Source: Angiostrongylus vasorum (lineage: Eukaryota > Nematoda > Chromadorea > Rhabditida > Metastrongylidae). From it: 64,000 nucleotides of DNA. Positions 21,640 to 33,114 of this stretch are shown piece by piece. A program made the position numbers and the translations under genes. The first letter of the stretch is position 1, and each line of letters begins with the position of its first letter. The notes beneath the pieces were generated by a model. That model saw only the letters and a list, made by a program, of their open reading frames with translations, was not told where the DNA came from and did no database searches. The stretch spans positions 245,935-309,934 of the forward strand of contig JADANN010000020.1 of NCBI GenBank assembly GCA_018806985.1. Reading direction: 5' to 3'.

Positions 21640-24620
21640 TAGTGGGTCCTCCGGTCTACGACGTCAGGCGGTGAGACGACCGCTAAGAGACCACAAAAAT
21701 CTCGTTACGCAGGGTGTCACTGGAACCGGATCTGACGAACAACGCATGACATGTCATGGAGATTGTTTCTTACTGTGCACGTATAAAGCCAGAACTCTCT
21801 TCACAGTCGCCGATCTTCACGCTTAAAAATTTCATGTGATCGCAATGCAAGGAACAAAAGTCGGGAAAAACCGATATACGCAAACTAAGCAACAGAACCC
21901 TCATCATCCGTGGAGTAGAGGTCTCGTGACGAAGTTTCGGCGATGTAGACTTTGTCATCCACCCGTCCATTGTCTCTCTCGTCGACTCATACGAGATCCC
22001 CTACCCTCGCATGGCCGTCCTACGTCTTCAACTGACGCGTCATAGGAAGATCACTATCATCAACTGCTAGTCACCGAGAGACGCAGCTGATGAGTACGAA
22101 TTAAATGCATTCTACTATCAGTTGGAGGAAGTCATCCGCAATGATAAAGCATATCATAAATTTGTTGTCGGAGACTTCAACGCTAGAATAGGAAAGGCCA
22201 ACGAGGACGAGTTCAGGATCAGAAATTTTGGATTAGGAGAAAGAAATGAGAATGGGAACCGTCTCGCAGGACTCCTGTCAGCAGCACGTCTCTTCCATGG
22301 AAACTCGTTTTTTCCAGAAGAAAGAAGGCCGCCACTGGTCACGGGAGTCTTCATGACTCATGCGGAGATCGACGACTTTCTGGCAAACAGAAGATGGTGC
22401 CTACTTGACACATCAGTATTCCAGTCGTTTTGTACTAGTTGCGATCACCACTTTCTTGGTGCGAAGATTGGATTCATCCATAAACCATCATTGACTGCGA
22501 GAATTTATGTCACTGACCACGATGAAAAGTCGTGGTACATATAACGAGAACATTCTGAACGAAATCTTATCCATACGTGACTGCAAGGTGAAGGAAGAGC
22601 TGACCGAGGATTATGAGCTGCTTGCCGATGAACTGGAAAGTTGTAGCGAATTCGCCTGGATTCCCCAAGCAGGAAGATAGGATCGCATCTCCATTAGCAC
22701 TAAGGAGTTGCTCGAAAAGAAAAAGGAAACTGAAGCTTGATCATACCTCATCACGTTTATCACGGCTAACAATAAATGCCAGCTGCAGAATATCTTTGTA
22801 GGAAGATTTCCATCGATACAGGCACATGGAACTACTGAAACAACAAAGAAAAGAACCAGTCGTAAAGAATGTCTTCGACACTTGTATGATTACAATGTCC
22901 TGCTGTTAGCCCTAATAAACGAAGCTGTAATCACAAAACTTCCCGCCATCGTATAGAATTAAATAACAGAAACGTTCTTCACCGATCTTTTCCGTTCTAC
23001 TATCCTCTTCACAGACCCTAGAATCTCCGCTGGAGAAAAACCACCTGGAATTCTTTTTCGGAGGTTCGAATTGCGGTGTGAAGCATGAAAAGAGAAATAG
23101 CTCCGGGACCCCCATGATGTCAATTCGACTTCTTAAGAGGTGGAAGCCACAATTTACATGTAATTCTCGCAAATCATATCACAGCCTACCTTCAAAAGGA
23201 AAAAATCCCAGATCATTGCAGGACGTCGCACAAGGTCATCCTGCCTAAGGAAGGTGACCGAAGGAGTCTCTGTAACCATCGTCCGACATGCTTGTTCAGT
23301 ATTCTCTACAAGCTGTTCACGAAGACTATCCTCTACCGCACATCAAGGACACTTGGATGAGGCGCATTCAGTGAACCAAGCAGGAACCAAAATCTTGCTG
23401 CACAGACAGTATTCATACTGTGCCCAAGGTCATCGAAATTTATCAGAAATACCACCTACCTCCAGTCCTACCTTTTTTCTTACTAAAAACGTTTGACACT
23501 GTCGAAACGAATTCGATCCTATCAGCTGTAGTAGACCAACGAGTGGGATCGTTCTACATAAGAACTCTACCTTCTATCGGAAGTGCACATCGAAAATATA
23601 GCTTTTCCATCGACCTCTTGCCATACCCGCAGAAAAAAAGGGTTCTTCAAGGCCACACAATGCGGCCTTAGCTGTTTAGACCACTGCAGTGGATTATGAA
23701 GTCATTCGATTTAGACGAGAAAGGCGTGCTTATTGATGCAAATTTCCTATCAAACGTTCGTTTCACCGACGGCATCGTCATCTTCTCAACAAGCACAAAT
23801 GAAGCAAAGACGATGATGAATGAGCTAAACGATGTGGGGAAAAAAGATCGCACTACACATAAATCGGAAGGCCCATTTCATGAAAAACCCATGGTGCGAA
23901 GGCGAACCAATTGAACTGGAAGGCTCTATGATTGCAGCAGATTTTCTCGCACGTATGCCTTGGCTGATCGATCAACGTGGGAAGCAACAAGAAGGACAAT
24001 TTATACAGAAGAAGGAGAGCAGCATGGGCTTCATTTGAGCCTCTCAAAGAAGCCACCGACCAAGTGAAGGACCCGAAAATCCGTTCCCACCTTTTCGATC
24101 TAACCGTTTTCCCAACGCTCTATTAAGTTGCAGAGACGTGGACTCATGCTTCATCCACGTTAGGAATAATCCAGACTCGCGCTTGAATGATGTCTTCTGA
24201 AATATAACCATCACTCTCAATACTTAGGCGGAATTCGAAGCTCTGATCATCGAAATCTGTCACATCTTCGTGATCCAGAGAACATACATCGATGGTGAAA
24301 CACAGATGGACCGGTCACATAATGAAATGAACGGAGAATAGATGGGCCAAAAAACTGCAGAGCGGACTCTACGTGAATGCAGGAGTCCCCAAGGATGGCC
24401 ACCTACATGTTATGCGGACGTGTTCGTAACCAAAGTTACTCGGCTGTACTCGCAGCTACATTTGTTTTACAGATCACAGTGTAAGACTGGCATGCGTCAC
24501 CATGCCCGGAATAAGACCACCACCATGGACGAGGATTGCAAGGGAAAGAAACAAATGCCAAATGTGCGGGGGTCCACACAACTCGTAAAGACGAGCCCTC
24601 CAAGTATCCGTGTAAGTTCT
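21640..24620 (+). mobile_element. RTE-type LINE, nearly full length, dead
   Basis: This is a non-LTR retrotransposon with an APE-type endonuclease followed by reverse transcriptase. The endonuclease starts with CTYKARTLFTVADLHA near 21,777. It continues with [17 protein letters not shown] and [19 protein letters not shown] (22,160-22,300), [19 protein letters not shown], and [12 protein letters not shown] to about 22,500. RT fragments follow: a FDTVETNSILSAVVDQ block (23,490), FLSNVRFTDGIVIFST (23,740-23,800) and a C-terminal PPTCYADVF region (24,400) ending in PPPWT...GPH-type sequence near 24,520-24,580. The catalytic box, normally F/YADD, reads FTDG, and many frameshifts and stops interrupt the frame. 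It cannot be active. The copy at 41,158-42,615 belongs to the same family. Confidence 0.85.
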
Positions 24621-24639
24621 CTTAAGAGTAGATAACTTA

Positions 24640-25125
24640 TTGCTTGATTTGAAACTGAAAGATTTTTTAAAGCTGATGTGAATGGCAGAAGAATATCTTT
24701 GATAAAGAAGATTTTCAGCCACTAGTTGAAATGAACCACAGCAAACGGTTCAGCAAGAATGATACATAAAAACTTATGCCATCATGTTAGATTGCTAAAA
24801 AAAGTGGCAGAAACCCCCAGAATTTCATTTATTCCATATGTCCTCAATGAGAAGCGGAAAGTATGGCGCCAAAAAATTTGCTGATCGATATTTCTTAGGA
24901 TTGCATGAAAACCACCTTGGGAGTGAATTTTTAGTGAATTATGCTACGAAAGCCGATACTGTATGACAGTCCACCATGCTGAACGCAGAGTGTACAGCCG
25001 ACGAAATGCCACCAAAGCCAAATATGCATCCCAAGAACACGACGTCTTCTAGAAGGCCGGTCTTATCCAGAACAACTTTTATTCGGAGTGATTGGAGCAT
25101 CAGCCTGTTTACGGGTGAATACTGA
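24640..25125. other. No recognised feature
   Basis: About 480 bases downstream of the LINE with no recognisable feature. Confidence 0.4.
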
Positions 25126-25129
25126 TGGC

Positions 25130-25215
25130 ACTGTTAGATAGAAAACTAGCTGAGAAAAACGCAGAGCAAGGGCCTCCATGGTGCAGTGTGGAAGGCGCGA
25201 GCCCCCGAAGAGAGC
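25130..25215 (+). repeat. tRNA-like short repeat head, family C
   Basis: ACTAGCTGAGAAAAACGC, then a CAAGGGCCTCCATGG block, GTGCAGTGTGGAAGGCGCG (A-box-like) and AGCCCCCGAAGAGAG correspond to the head of the family C units at 52,015-52,200 and 41,040-41,160. The B-box and tail are not recognisable. Confidence 0.45.
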
Positions 25216-25684
25216 AGCAAAATATCACCGTTACGTTAACCTCGATGATACACGAGATAAATAGATAACCAGCTTTATCGAAAGAGCCATTGCGGTAGTA
25301 ATGCCAGAGGTATTCGGCAACTTGTATACGGAATTCAATATTCGTGCAGTTTGACGCTACACGAACGGAACCATTGCACCTCATGGTGAAACTCCATAAC
25401 AAAAAACGCCATCCTTCAAATGTAGTTCTCGTTGGGCTACTCGATTACGCAGAAGCGAGTAGAACTTTGTCACTCTTTCAAATCACTCAAAGATCAGTGA
25501 GTGCACAGATGAAGCAGACGAATCCCTTTAAAGCTGATTCTGTCAATTCTGCTTTTCTAATGCGTTTCAAATTGAATTTGAGTCGTTTGAGTCGCCTGAG
25601 TTCTCTGCTGTTTTCCGCAAGACTTTTTCTCGGTGTTGTTGCAAGATATAAATTTATGCTTTTTTACCTTATTATACACTTTTC

Positions 25685-25870
25685 GCATTGTTTGGAGGTC
25701 ATTGAATGCATATCTGACCTTTGCAATGGCTCGCCGTAGCCTACCGATGTATTGAGCCAGTGCTGCTATCCTCCCAGATAAGTCTAGTACCACTTTGCCA
25801 ACCCCGGAGGATGAAAACGGCTTGGTGGTCCATGGGCGCGGGGATCGATTCAGAAGTGTATAGCGCATAA
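25685..25870 (-). repeat. tRNA-derived short repeat, family A
   Basis: Minus-strand copy with the plus-strand signature GAGGTCATTGAATGCATATC, GTGCTGCTATCCTCCCAGAT, AAGTCTAGTACCACTTTGCC and GGGGATCGATTCAG (B-box complement). The A-box end is lost. Confidence 0.7.
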
Positions 25871-26124
25871 GAATCTACAGTTTTTTGAAAGGTAAAAGGT
25901 TTTGAAAGTTAGCAAGAAATCAACCAGGAGACAAGGATTATGCTAATATCCGCGTCATTCTCTGCGAAGACTAGCTGCTGTGCTAATAAACATGAATATA
26001 CTGACGTTTTTATTTGAAAGGAAGGCAAATAGGCAAAAAAAACTGAAATTGACATCAAACAAAGAAGAACAACCGCACGGTGGTCCTATTTACCGTTAAC
26101 AACTGAGTATCTGCAAATATAACT

Positions 26125-26615
26125 TCAATGATGCTGAGATATTTGCAGAAACTCTGTACCGCGAAGTGTCTGCTGTGGGAAACGAACGCGCTATTGTCCT
26201 TTCCGGCGAGTAACGCATTCACCACCACACCATGCGGACCCTTCGTTTCGTCTGTTTCTCAGCCAGTTCTACTGATCTCTTCCATCAGCAATCGCACGCC
26301 AGCGGGATTGACCTGGGGAGCCCAAATTGAGCCTTAACTGGGTTCACTGCCGATTTGGGCTCCCACATCAATCCCGCTGACGGATGATTGCTGATGGCAG
26401 AGATCAGTAGAACTAGCTGAGACAGGCGAAACGAAAGACCCGCATGGCATGGTGGTGAACACGTTACTCCCCGGAAAGGAGAACAGCGCGTTCCTTCCCA
26501 CTGCAAACACCTGCGGTCCGGAGTTTTGCAAATATCTCAGCATCATTGAAGTAATATTTCGCAATACACCCTGCCATTAAGAAAAAAGGTGCCAGTAAAT
26601 AATAAGTTAAAATTG
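26125..26615. repeat. Family B short-repeat pair, head to head
   Basis: The left unit (26,125-26,335, minus) and right unit (26,337-26,615, plus) are inverted copies that meet near 26,336. The arms flanking the junction (TTCTACTGATCTCT...CAGCAATC and GATTGCTGATGGCAG, AGATCAGTAGAA) can pair over more than 80 bases. The right unit carries CATGGTGGTGAACACG, CCACTGCAAACACCTGC, GGTCCGGAGTTTTGC and the tail CAGTAAATAATAAGTT. Confidence 0.85.
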
Positions 26616-26760
26616 TGATTATCTGCAAATAATTCAAATATAGCAGCTTAAAATTCTATGAGCGCACAATAATCAGCATCTCTGTCACATAAAGATAATC
26701 TCGTGTAGTCGTCCTTTCCTAGCGAGAATTCTTCCAGTGGTCTGCCAACTCTGTCTCCTG

Positions 26761-27152
26761 TTTATTTGTGCGCCGACATTTTCTTTTTAATTATAGGATA
26801 TGTCACCATTTAGAATCAGAAGCCGTTTTCACTTGAATGACATCATCTTCGTAAAGCCGCCATTTTTTTTCTAAATCGTATTTCACTCGGAAGTTCTATT
26901 TCAATTCTATTGGGCCGTTCCTGCGACAGGTAATCGTTTTTTGTTCGGTTGAATCACATATGATAGCCGATAATAGCGGCAGCCTTGGACTTTGATGTTC
27001 TTCAAGTGGCATATTCATCGAAGTCATTCCTGTCAGTAGTTTGGTTTTAGAAGATTTCTCGCTTCTAGTTGTCGAAACTCGATAGTCGGTTGATGAGAAG
27101 CTTGGCAATTTGCTAGGTGAAAGAACGTATGCAAAATTCAAATTCCCAAAAG
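26761..27152 (-). CDS. Possible terminal coding exon, unknown product
   Basis: A minus-strand open segment runs from 27,152, right after a TTTATTCATCAG acceptor, to a TAG stop at 26,896. It encodes about 85 residues rich in Ser, Thr, Lys and Pro (for example SPSKLPSFSSTDYRVSTTRS). An AATAAA signal on the same strand lies at 26,761-26,766, about 130 bases after the stop. No family is recognisable and I cannot place upstream exons. The acceptor, stop and poly(A) signal in order are the only support, so this could be chance. Confidence 0.25.
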
Positions 27153-27199
27153 CTGATGAATAAATTGGAAGTTTCGAAGTCTAAAAGGCAAGCGCTTCA

Positions 27200-28550
27200 A
27201 CCGTAGACATCAACGATACAGTATGGATACCCAGTTGTCTAATCGCTTTGCGGTTCGAACTCCAATCTCTGACAAAAAGTTGCATTCTTTAGGAAAGTCA
27301 GATTTTATGTTGGTAGAATGAAGAAATTCGACTTTTTTGGCAAGGGCTCTACTCATCTTTATTTCAGTAAATAGCGTTCACCAAAAACTTGGATAATTTC
27401 GTTAAAAATTGAAAGGCAGTGCTTCTACGTGGTCCGTAAGATTAGTCCCATGCACGATGGCCATTTGATGGAAGACACACCAAATCGATTGCGGTGGGTA
27501 GAAGAATGAATAATTTCAGGAACTTAGTTTCAACAAAAAATTAATAGAGTTCTAATTAAGCCTGTGAATGCCGTGTTCTTGGTGCTCAGCTTATGGCAAG
27601 AGTCAAACAATCCAAGCTGTTGGCTCGTCTACACTTTGTCGACAACTGCAATAGAGGAGAACAATTGTAGGTTTGAGGCCAGTTGTCGAACGACTGAATA
27701 GACATTTCAACAGAACCTGCGATCTCAATTAGAACGAGTGCGTTGTCAAGCCCTTCGTGCCAGTCAGAGCTCGGGTCGTGCTCCAACAACACATTTCACA
27801 TGAAAGATGGACAAATACAGGACTACGAAGCACTCTCATTCATGTGGACGTCGAAGGATGACATTCTGCATATGTCGATAAACTTATGCGCTGCTTTCCA
27901 GGCATTTCTTCAATACATCTGGTGGGGAACTCTTAGGTACGTCACATCTAAAAAATCTCATTTACTTCTTCCAAAGACATACAGCACTTAAACCTAAACA
28001 TACTTATCTACATAAAGATGATTTATCATCTCTTGAATCGACGTGTGTCTTAGCACAAGTACGAATTCGTTTTTAGTTTTCGCTTCATCCTTCCTCAAAA
28101 AGTGCGTAAAACTTGCTCATCTGAACGGTAGCATCGTGACTGGGTGGGCACCGTTGACGCGTGTGGAATTGATCTCTACTGATCCTCCACAGATCGCCTT
28201 TCGGATGTGAAAAAGATGCGCTTTATTCACAGATAACTCGTATTAAGAAATTTCATTATTGTCTCCGTGGACTAAAAAGTTGCCTCCGATAGTTCCAATC
28301 TTCTCAGAAATCTGCCGATCTACTTCGAAAGTTCGTGAACGCATCCAAGTCCGTTTGTGCCCATGTTAGTTGTTGTAGAACGCATGGCGCAGCTGCTCTG
28401 ATCAGTCGGTTTTACACGTCCTTTCATGTTTGTTGATCTCCAAATAATCGCTCACTTTGTTCCATAATGCCTTTTTATCTACAACTGATAATCTGTTGAA
28501 TCAAATGATAAGGCAATGTTCTTCTTTTTCGGAAGTCTGTCTTTATAGTT
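27200..28550. other. No recognised feature
   Basis: Nothing confident in this 1.35 kb. Overlapping short frames at 27,586-27,792 (-) and 27,743-27,991 (+) show no motif. Confidence 0.4.
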
Positions 28551-28557
28551 GAACTAG

Positions 28558-30172
28558 TTCCATTCGGAAATGGCTCATCCCTTTTGCCTCCGTGGATCAT
28601 CAAGAAGTGGTGGCATCGATAGAAGGATTGCGTGATCGGATACTAGTATTAAATGCTCAAAACCCTAATCTCGGCAGCACAATGGCCACGAAAGTAAGTT
28701 CTGTCGCTTTAATTTTGCCAGATCGGTTACGCCAATGTGAACTAGTGTCTGTGATGTCCTCAGCTACGTACTCGCACTTAACGGCAAGGACAAATAGACA
28801 AATTGAAATAGGAAGAGTCGGGTTTTCGACATTGTATTGATGAATTCAGCAAGGAGATTGGGATATCATGAGAAGACGCTCAAAGTTTGTGATGGTCCTG
28901 CTTCACGGTTACTTACTCACTTGATACTTGAACAGCCCGTCCTCACTGGTTGTGTGGGCCCCAGCATAATCACCATTTTTCGGAGATTTTCTGATTAAGC
29001 CATTGTGATTCCCTGCCATCTCGAAGTCAACTTGGCCAAATTCTTTCTGTTATCATCCTTTTTTGTAGTAGCCGTATGTCGCGATAGGCAAACTTGACGG
29101 GTACGTCGCATCGCTTAATGTACAACTAGTACAATTGAAACATAAAGTAGATGAGTGGTGTCTCCTTTTTGCTAGTTATGCGGCTTACTCAAAATCTTCT
29201 AAGCTGTTTATTTCTTTTTAAAAGCGAACTCCATAATTCACCTTAAAAGGCTCGACCAAGTTACTGTCCATATTCATACAAGCGCCGGAATGCGCATAAG
29301 GATACCTTCCACGACCTCGGAAGAATTTTGCGGTGGAAACCAGGAGGCATGCCAACACTTTGGTGTTGCTGTCATGCCGGAAATATTTCAATATTTTCAG
29401 CTTAGGGTTCCTCCGAAGATAATGACCCTCCTAACCACAACGTGACGTTGACCGACACGCCTGATGAATGTACGGCCAATACGGTTGGTGTTTTTCATAA
29501 AAGTTTCTCTTTTATAATGAGCTTTTGGCAGATCTACTTATTGTCTTTTTGAGTCCTGAGAGCGTCGAATCGGATGAAACGAGTGAGGTAGAGCTGTACT
29601 GTTCCTGTTATTTATTCAGCACTACATACGTTCTCTATGTGTACACTTGCTGTAGGGTTGTTACCATAAGAGAGTGTGAACACTTCTGAATAAATTGAAA
29701 CGCAACCGATGTGATTAGATTCTTCCAAACTTCGATATAACGGTGATAGCACTGTCGAATTTGCAAATAAGAATCACTCGCCGATTCCTGGTGAATCCTC
29801 ACTTTGATCCAAAAGATTTTATAGTGTACTCAGATACTTTTCAGAACTCACGTCGGGCTAAACATCGTTCTCGCTCGTTGTGAGTTGTAGTGAGTACATT
29901 TTCTTTTTTTAAATAAGAATCCTTAGATTTGCTTTTACTTGTTGAAAACCATCTTTTTATGTGCTCTTTTTGCCTCCTGTTTTTCATAGTTGTTTTCATG
30001 TGTACCTCATTCTGGTGTGTTTTCTAGTGACCGATGTGACAATAATCTTTTTCACGTCGTCATTTTGCAGAGCAAGATAATTCGACGGTCGAATCGCTCA
30101 ATCACACCAACTCGTAGATTCCTCGCTTCCAAAGAAATCGACGCAGACGTCACTCTTGGCGAACATATCTGA
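28558..30172 (+). CDS. Candidate gene of unknown product, last two exons
   Basis: Exon 28,558-28,693 (after GAACTAG, ending at the strong donor GTAAGT) encodes about 45 residues. It contains IRKWLIPFASVDHQEVVASI followed by EGLRDRILVLNAQNPNLGST, a charged, helix-prone stretch. Exon 30,071-30,172 (after TCATTTTGCAG) encodes SKIIRRSNRSITPTRRFLAS and ends TLGEHI with a TGA stop. Both sides of the joining intron are phase 0, so the two exons splice in frame. AATAAA follows at 30,212-30,217, 40 bases after the stop. I do not recognise the family. Further exons could lie between the two or upstream. A family D repeat fragment sits in the intron. Evidence is limited to splice signals, phase agreement and the poly(A) signal. 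Confidence 0.4.
28925..29050 (-). repeat. Dispersed repeat, family D (fragment)
   Basis: Plus-strand reading TCCTCACTGGTTGTGTGGGC, CATAATCACCATTTTTCGG, AGATTTTCTGATTAAGCC and ATTGTGATTCCCTG parallels 58,796-58,880 of the right-arm copy in the same orientation. Confidence 0.65.
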
Positions 30173-30211
30173 CCTTTATCGCTTTTATTAGTTCCCACAT
30201 GGCGCTGGGAA

Positions 30212-30217
30212 AATAAA
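30212..30217 (+). terminator. Polyadenylation signal of the candidate gene ending at 30,172
   Basis: AATAAA 40 bases after the TGA stop, the usual nematode spacing. Confidence 0.45.
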
Positions 30218-30319
30218 ACTTTTCCCACTTTCTCTTGATTTCTGCTTCGCCATTGTTCATTACTTGCAGCCATACATTGCCCGATATCACTCTTTAATTT
30301 TGCATTTGAGAAGCAGAAG

Positions 30320-31434
30320 AGATGTAGTCCTAGAATTTAGTGGATGCATGTAGTGTTTTTTATGGTGAAAATGCAATGAAACCCAATAAAGGTAGACTAG
30401 TGAGAGCAAAATTGATTGAGATTGTTCTAGATGAAATCCGCAGCGGGTTTAGGTAGCCGCATACTAGTGAGAGCAACATTATAAACCAGTTCCCAACTAT
30501 CAGTGTCCAACGACAAATCTAGGCATCCAGCTCTTGACAACACCATCAGAAATGCTTCCTCTATTAGATTACTTCACTGACTTTTCCTTTAAAAGAATGA
30601 TTGGAGAAGTGCTTAAACGCTGTCTGTAGTGCCAGAATGAAAAGTTCTGTCAGTTCAAATGGTGGCTGGACCGTTCAATCATTTCAGGTTCGAGGATTAT
30701 GTAATTTGCTGCTCTGTAGACAATGTTATAAATAAGAATTTTTCGTTGACTACTTCTGAATTAGGAGAATAGCTAATGCAGACTGCACATTCTGTTGCAA
30801 AGCATTCACACAGCTGATAAAAAAAACCTTTATTATTTGTCCCTGTGGACTTGCATGCAGCGGAGGTTTCGGCCACATCGGAGCACTGTCCTTCTTCTTG
30901 CTGCATTGCGGAATGCTGCAGCATCGGATTCGACGCCAACCAGGAAACTCTCACTAAAATGCACCTATTGGTCGTATAACTCATTCCACAGATGTTTCAC
31001 AGCCTTCGCACCAACCGTGAGACGAATATCTTACCCGGACATCTCAGGAACTCTGACGCACCTTCCTTTTTTTGGGTGTTTACTGAGGAATCGACTTCTT
31101 TGAGGAGTCCGAACATGCACCAACGTGCGCCTCCGCAGCAGACCTCGACGGGGGGTTGTTGATTTGCAGATGAAGTTGCGTCCTCCTCGTTTTTCAAAGG
31201 CCGACCATTTCGGGCACCAGAAGCAAAGTCCACTGAGATTGATGAGACAAGACCCATCACCACTGAGATTTGCTTTTATAAGCCATCGCGTCCCTACTCC
31301 GGGACTCTCGTTATGGTGCATTCGGCTAGCTAAATCCTTTTGGAGCGATCGGTCACGGTCAACTAATCATGGCAATTTCTTTTTCTTTCTGTGTTTTACT
31401 ATGGTGCTTCGCTCCACACATTTTCCGCGGGACA

Positions 31435-31465
<31 letters not shown>

Positions 31466-32940
31466 TATATATGCATATGTATATATATGTATGTAGATAA
31501 TTAGTTGAGCTTCTGCGTCGTCGACTACTCACATACAGAAGGAGCGTGATGGAGCGTCGTGCACAGTGCACGTGATGATCATCATCGCTACCACTGTGCT
31601 ATATGCCTTGGCAACAAAATTTCAATTCTCAAAATCTCTAACGTAAGCGGGACCGCATCATAGGACGGTGATAGGCGGGTGAACACCATCGCGTTGTCTT
31701 GACTAACGGAATTCTGCTTGTTCATTCCCTCTAATGCTCGAAATAAGAGCTTAATCTAAACAGAAAGGAAAATATATTCCATGGAATACAGAGACCCAGG
31801 ATTTCAACCTAATCAAGGAAGAAGACTTGTACCGAATCGGTAGGAAGCGATAGATTCTAAGTGTTCTACTTGAATTGATGAATAAGAATGAAAATAGGAG
31901 CGAAGTTCGCCATGAGTCGAGATATGTGCGTTATATGCAAGGCTACCCTCTCCAACAGCTGAGGCAAACGCGACCCAGTCGAGACCCCACGGTGTTTTTG
32001 CGCACTCTTCCATTGAGCGCGTGGTGAATGAATTTCGAATGGGCTGCTGGTGTTTTCCTTCGGGTGCTCATCTGTGGATTTCGAATGCTGTCGCAGTAGC
32101 AGTCGATATTTATCGCTGTGTTGTACAGGTTTGTAAGTCTTTGCTTCTCATTAAGGAGACCGAAACATTGGATCACAAGGAGCTTAACAGTGGTCGTAGA
32201 AAAGATGCAGGAGGCTTGAGTGGTTCTTTGTTGGTATGAGTTTAAAGCTTTTTTCACAGGCACCAATCGTTGTATCGCTGTTCTTTCAGGTAGATAAGTT
32301 TTGCTTTCGAGTGTGCCGAACTGTCGATGTGCGTATCCTGGTGGACTGGCCCTAGATCATCCTCAGATGGTTGTGATTGGCATGCCCGCAGTTGAAACGG
32401 TAGGAAATTTCTAATTGACATTTCACGAGAGTCCATTATTTTTTGTGGCTTATTCAAAATCGTAAGACACTGGCAGGACGCCATCGTTCTTTAGAGTGCA
32501 GTTGAGCGGAAAACCAACGAATCCACGGAATACGAGATGTCTACCGATGGTCCACTCAATTTTGATTTCCTTTCGCTGGAAAAAATTGAAGCAGCAGTGC
32601 AAGATGAATGGTGAGGGCTCGTGTTTGTTGTTTTCCTAGTTGTGTTTTTTTTTCTCTGTGTAGGTTATCTGTTCGGCTTCTTTTGTAAACTTGCACTAAT
32701 CATTAGGCTTTCCCGGGTATCCAGTAACCACTTCCACGAGCTGTTTTGATTGCTACCCACTCGATGCTCCCACTGCCTTTGGTCTTCGCAACAGGTTTGT
32801 GACAGTTGTATTTTTTAGAGGTGCTTGTGTTAGTGTTAAAGGTAAATAAACAAGTATGGCTGCTGTTAAACGGCCTCGTTCCTGTCATTAAAGTGGTATT
32901 TCTAGGTTGGTGCGTTAGAAACTTACTGCGCTTCTGGATA
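30320..32940. other. No recognised gene; contains an AT microsatellite
   Basis: This is 2.6 kb without a recognisable gene. A GC-richer patch at 30,840-31,360 has open frames on both strands but no motif. A simple repeat lies at 31,437-31,495: ACAT units, then TA units, then a TATG/TGTA end. Confidence 0.45.
31437..31495. repeat. ACAT/TA microsatellite
   Basis: ACATACAT units run into TATATATA and then ATGTATGT-type units, so the tract is itself nearly self-complementary. Confidence 0.9.
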
Positions 32941-32954
32941 AAACTCTCTTCGAT

Positions 32955-33110
32955 TAACATTACTACAACGATGCTGAGATATTTGCAAAACTCCGGACCG
33001 CAGGTGTCTGCGGTGGGAACGAACGCGCTATTGTCCTTTCCGGGGAGCAGCGCGTTCACCACCACACCATGCGGGTCCTTCGTTTCGCCTGTCTCTCAGC
33101 TAGTTCCCTT
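32955..33110 (-). repeat. tRNA-derived short repeat, family B
   Basis: Plus-strand reading GATGCTGAGATATTTGC, AAAACTCCGGACCGCAGG, CACCACACCATGCGGG and TTCGCCTGTCTCTCAGC is the complement of a family B unit. Its right-arm counterpart is at 63,850-64,000. Confidence 0.8.
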
Positions 33111-33114
33111 CGAT

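Noticed and set aside
31437..31495. Regular short repeats as a CRISPR-like array
   Set aside because: It is a plain ACAT/TA microsatellite in a eukaryotic genome with no spacers.
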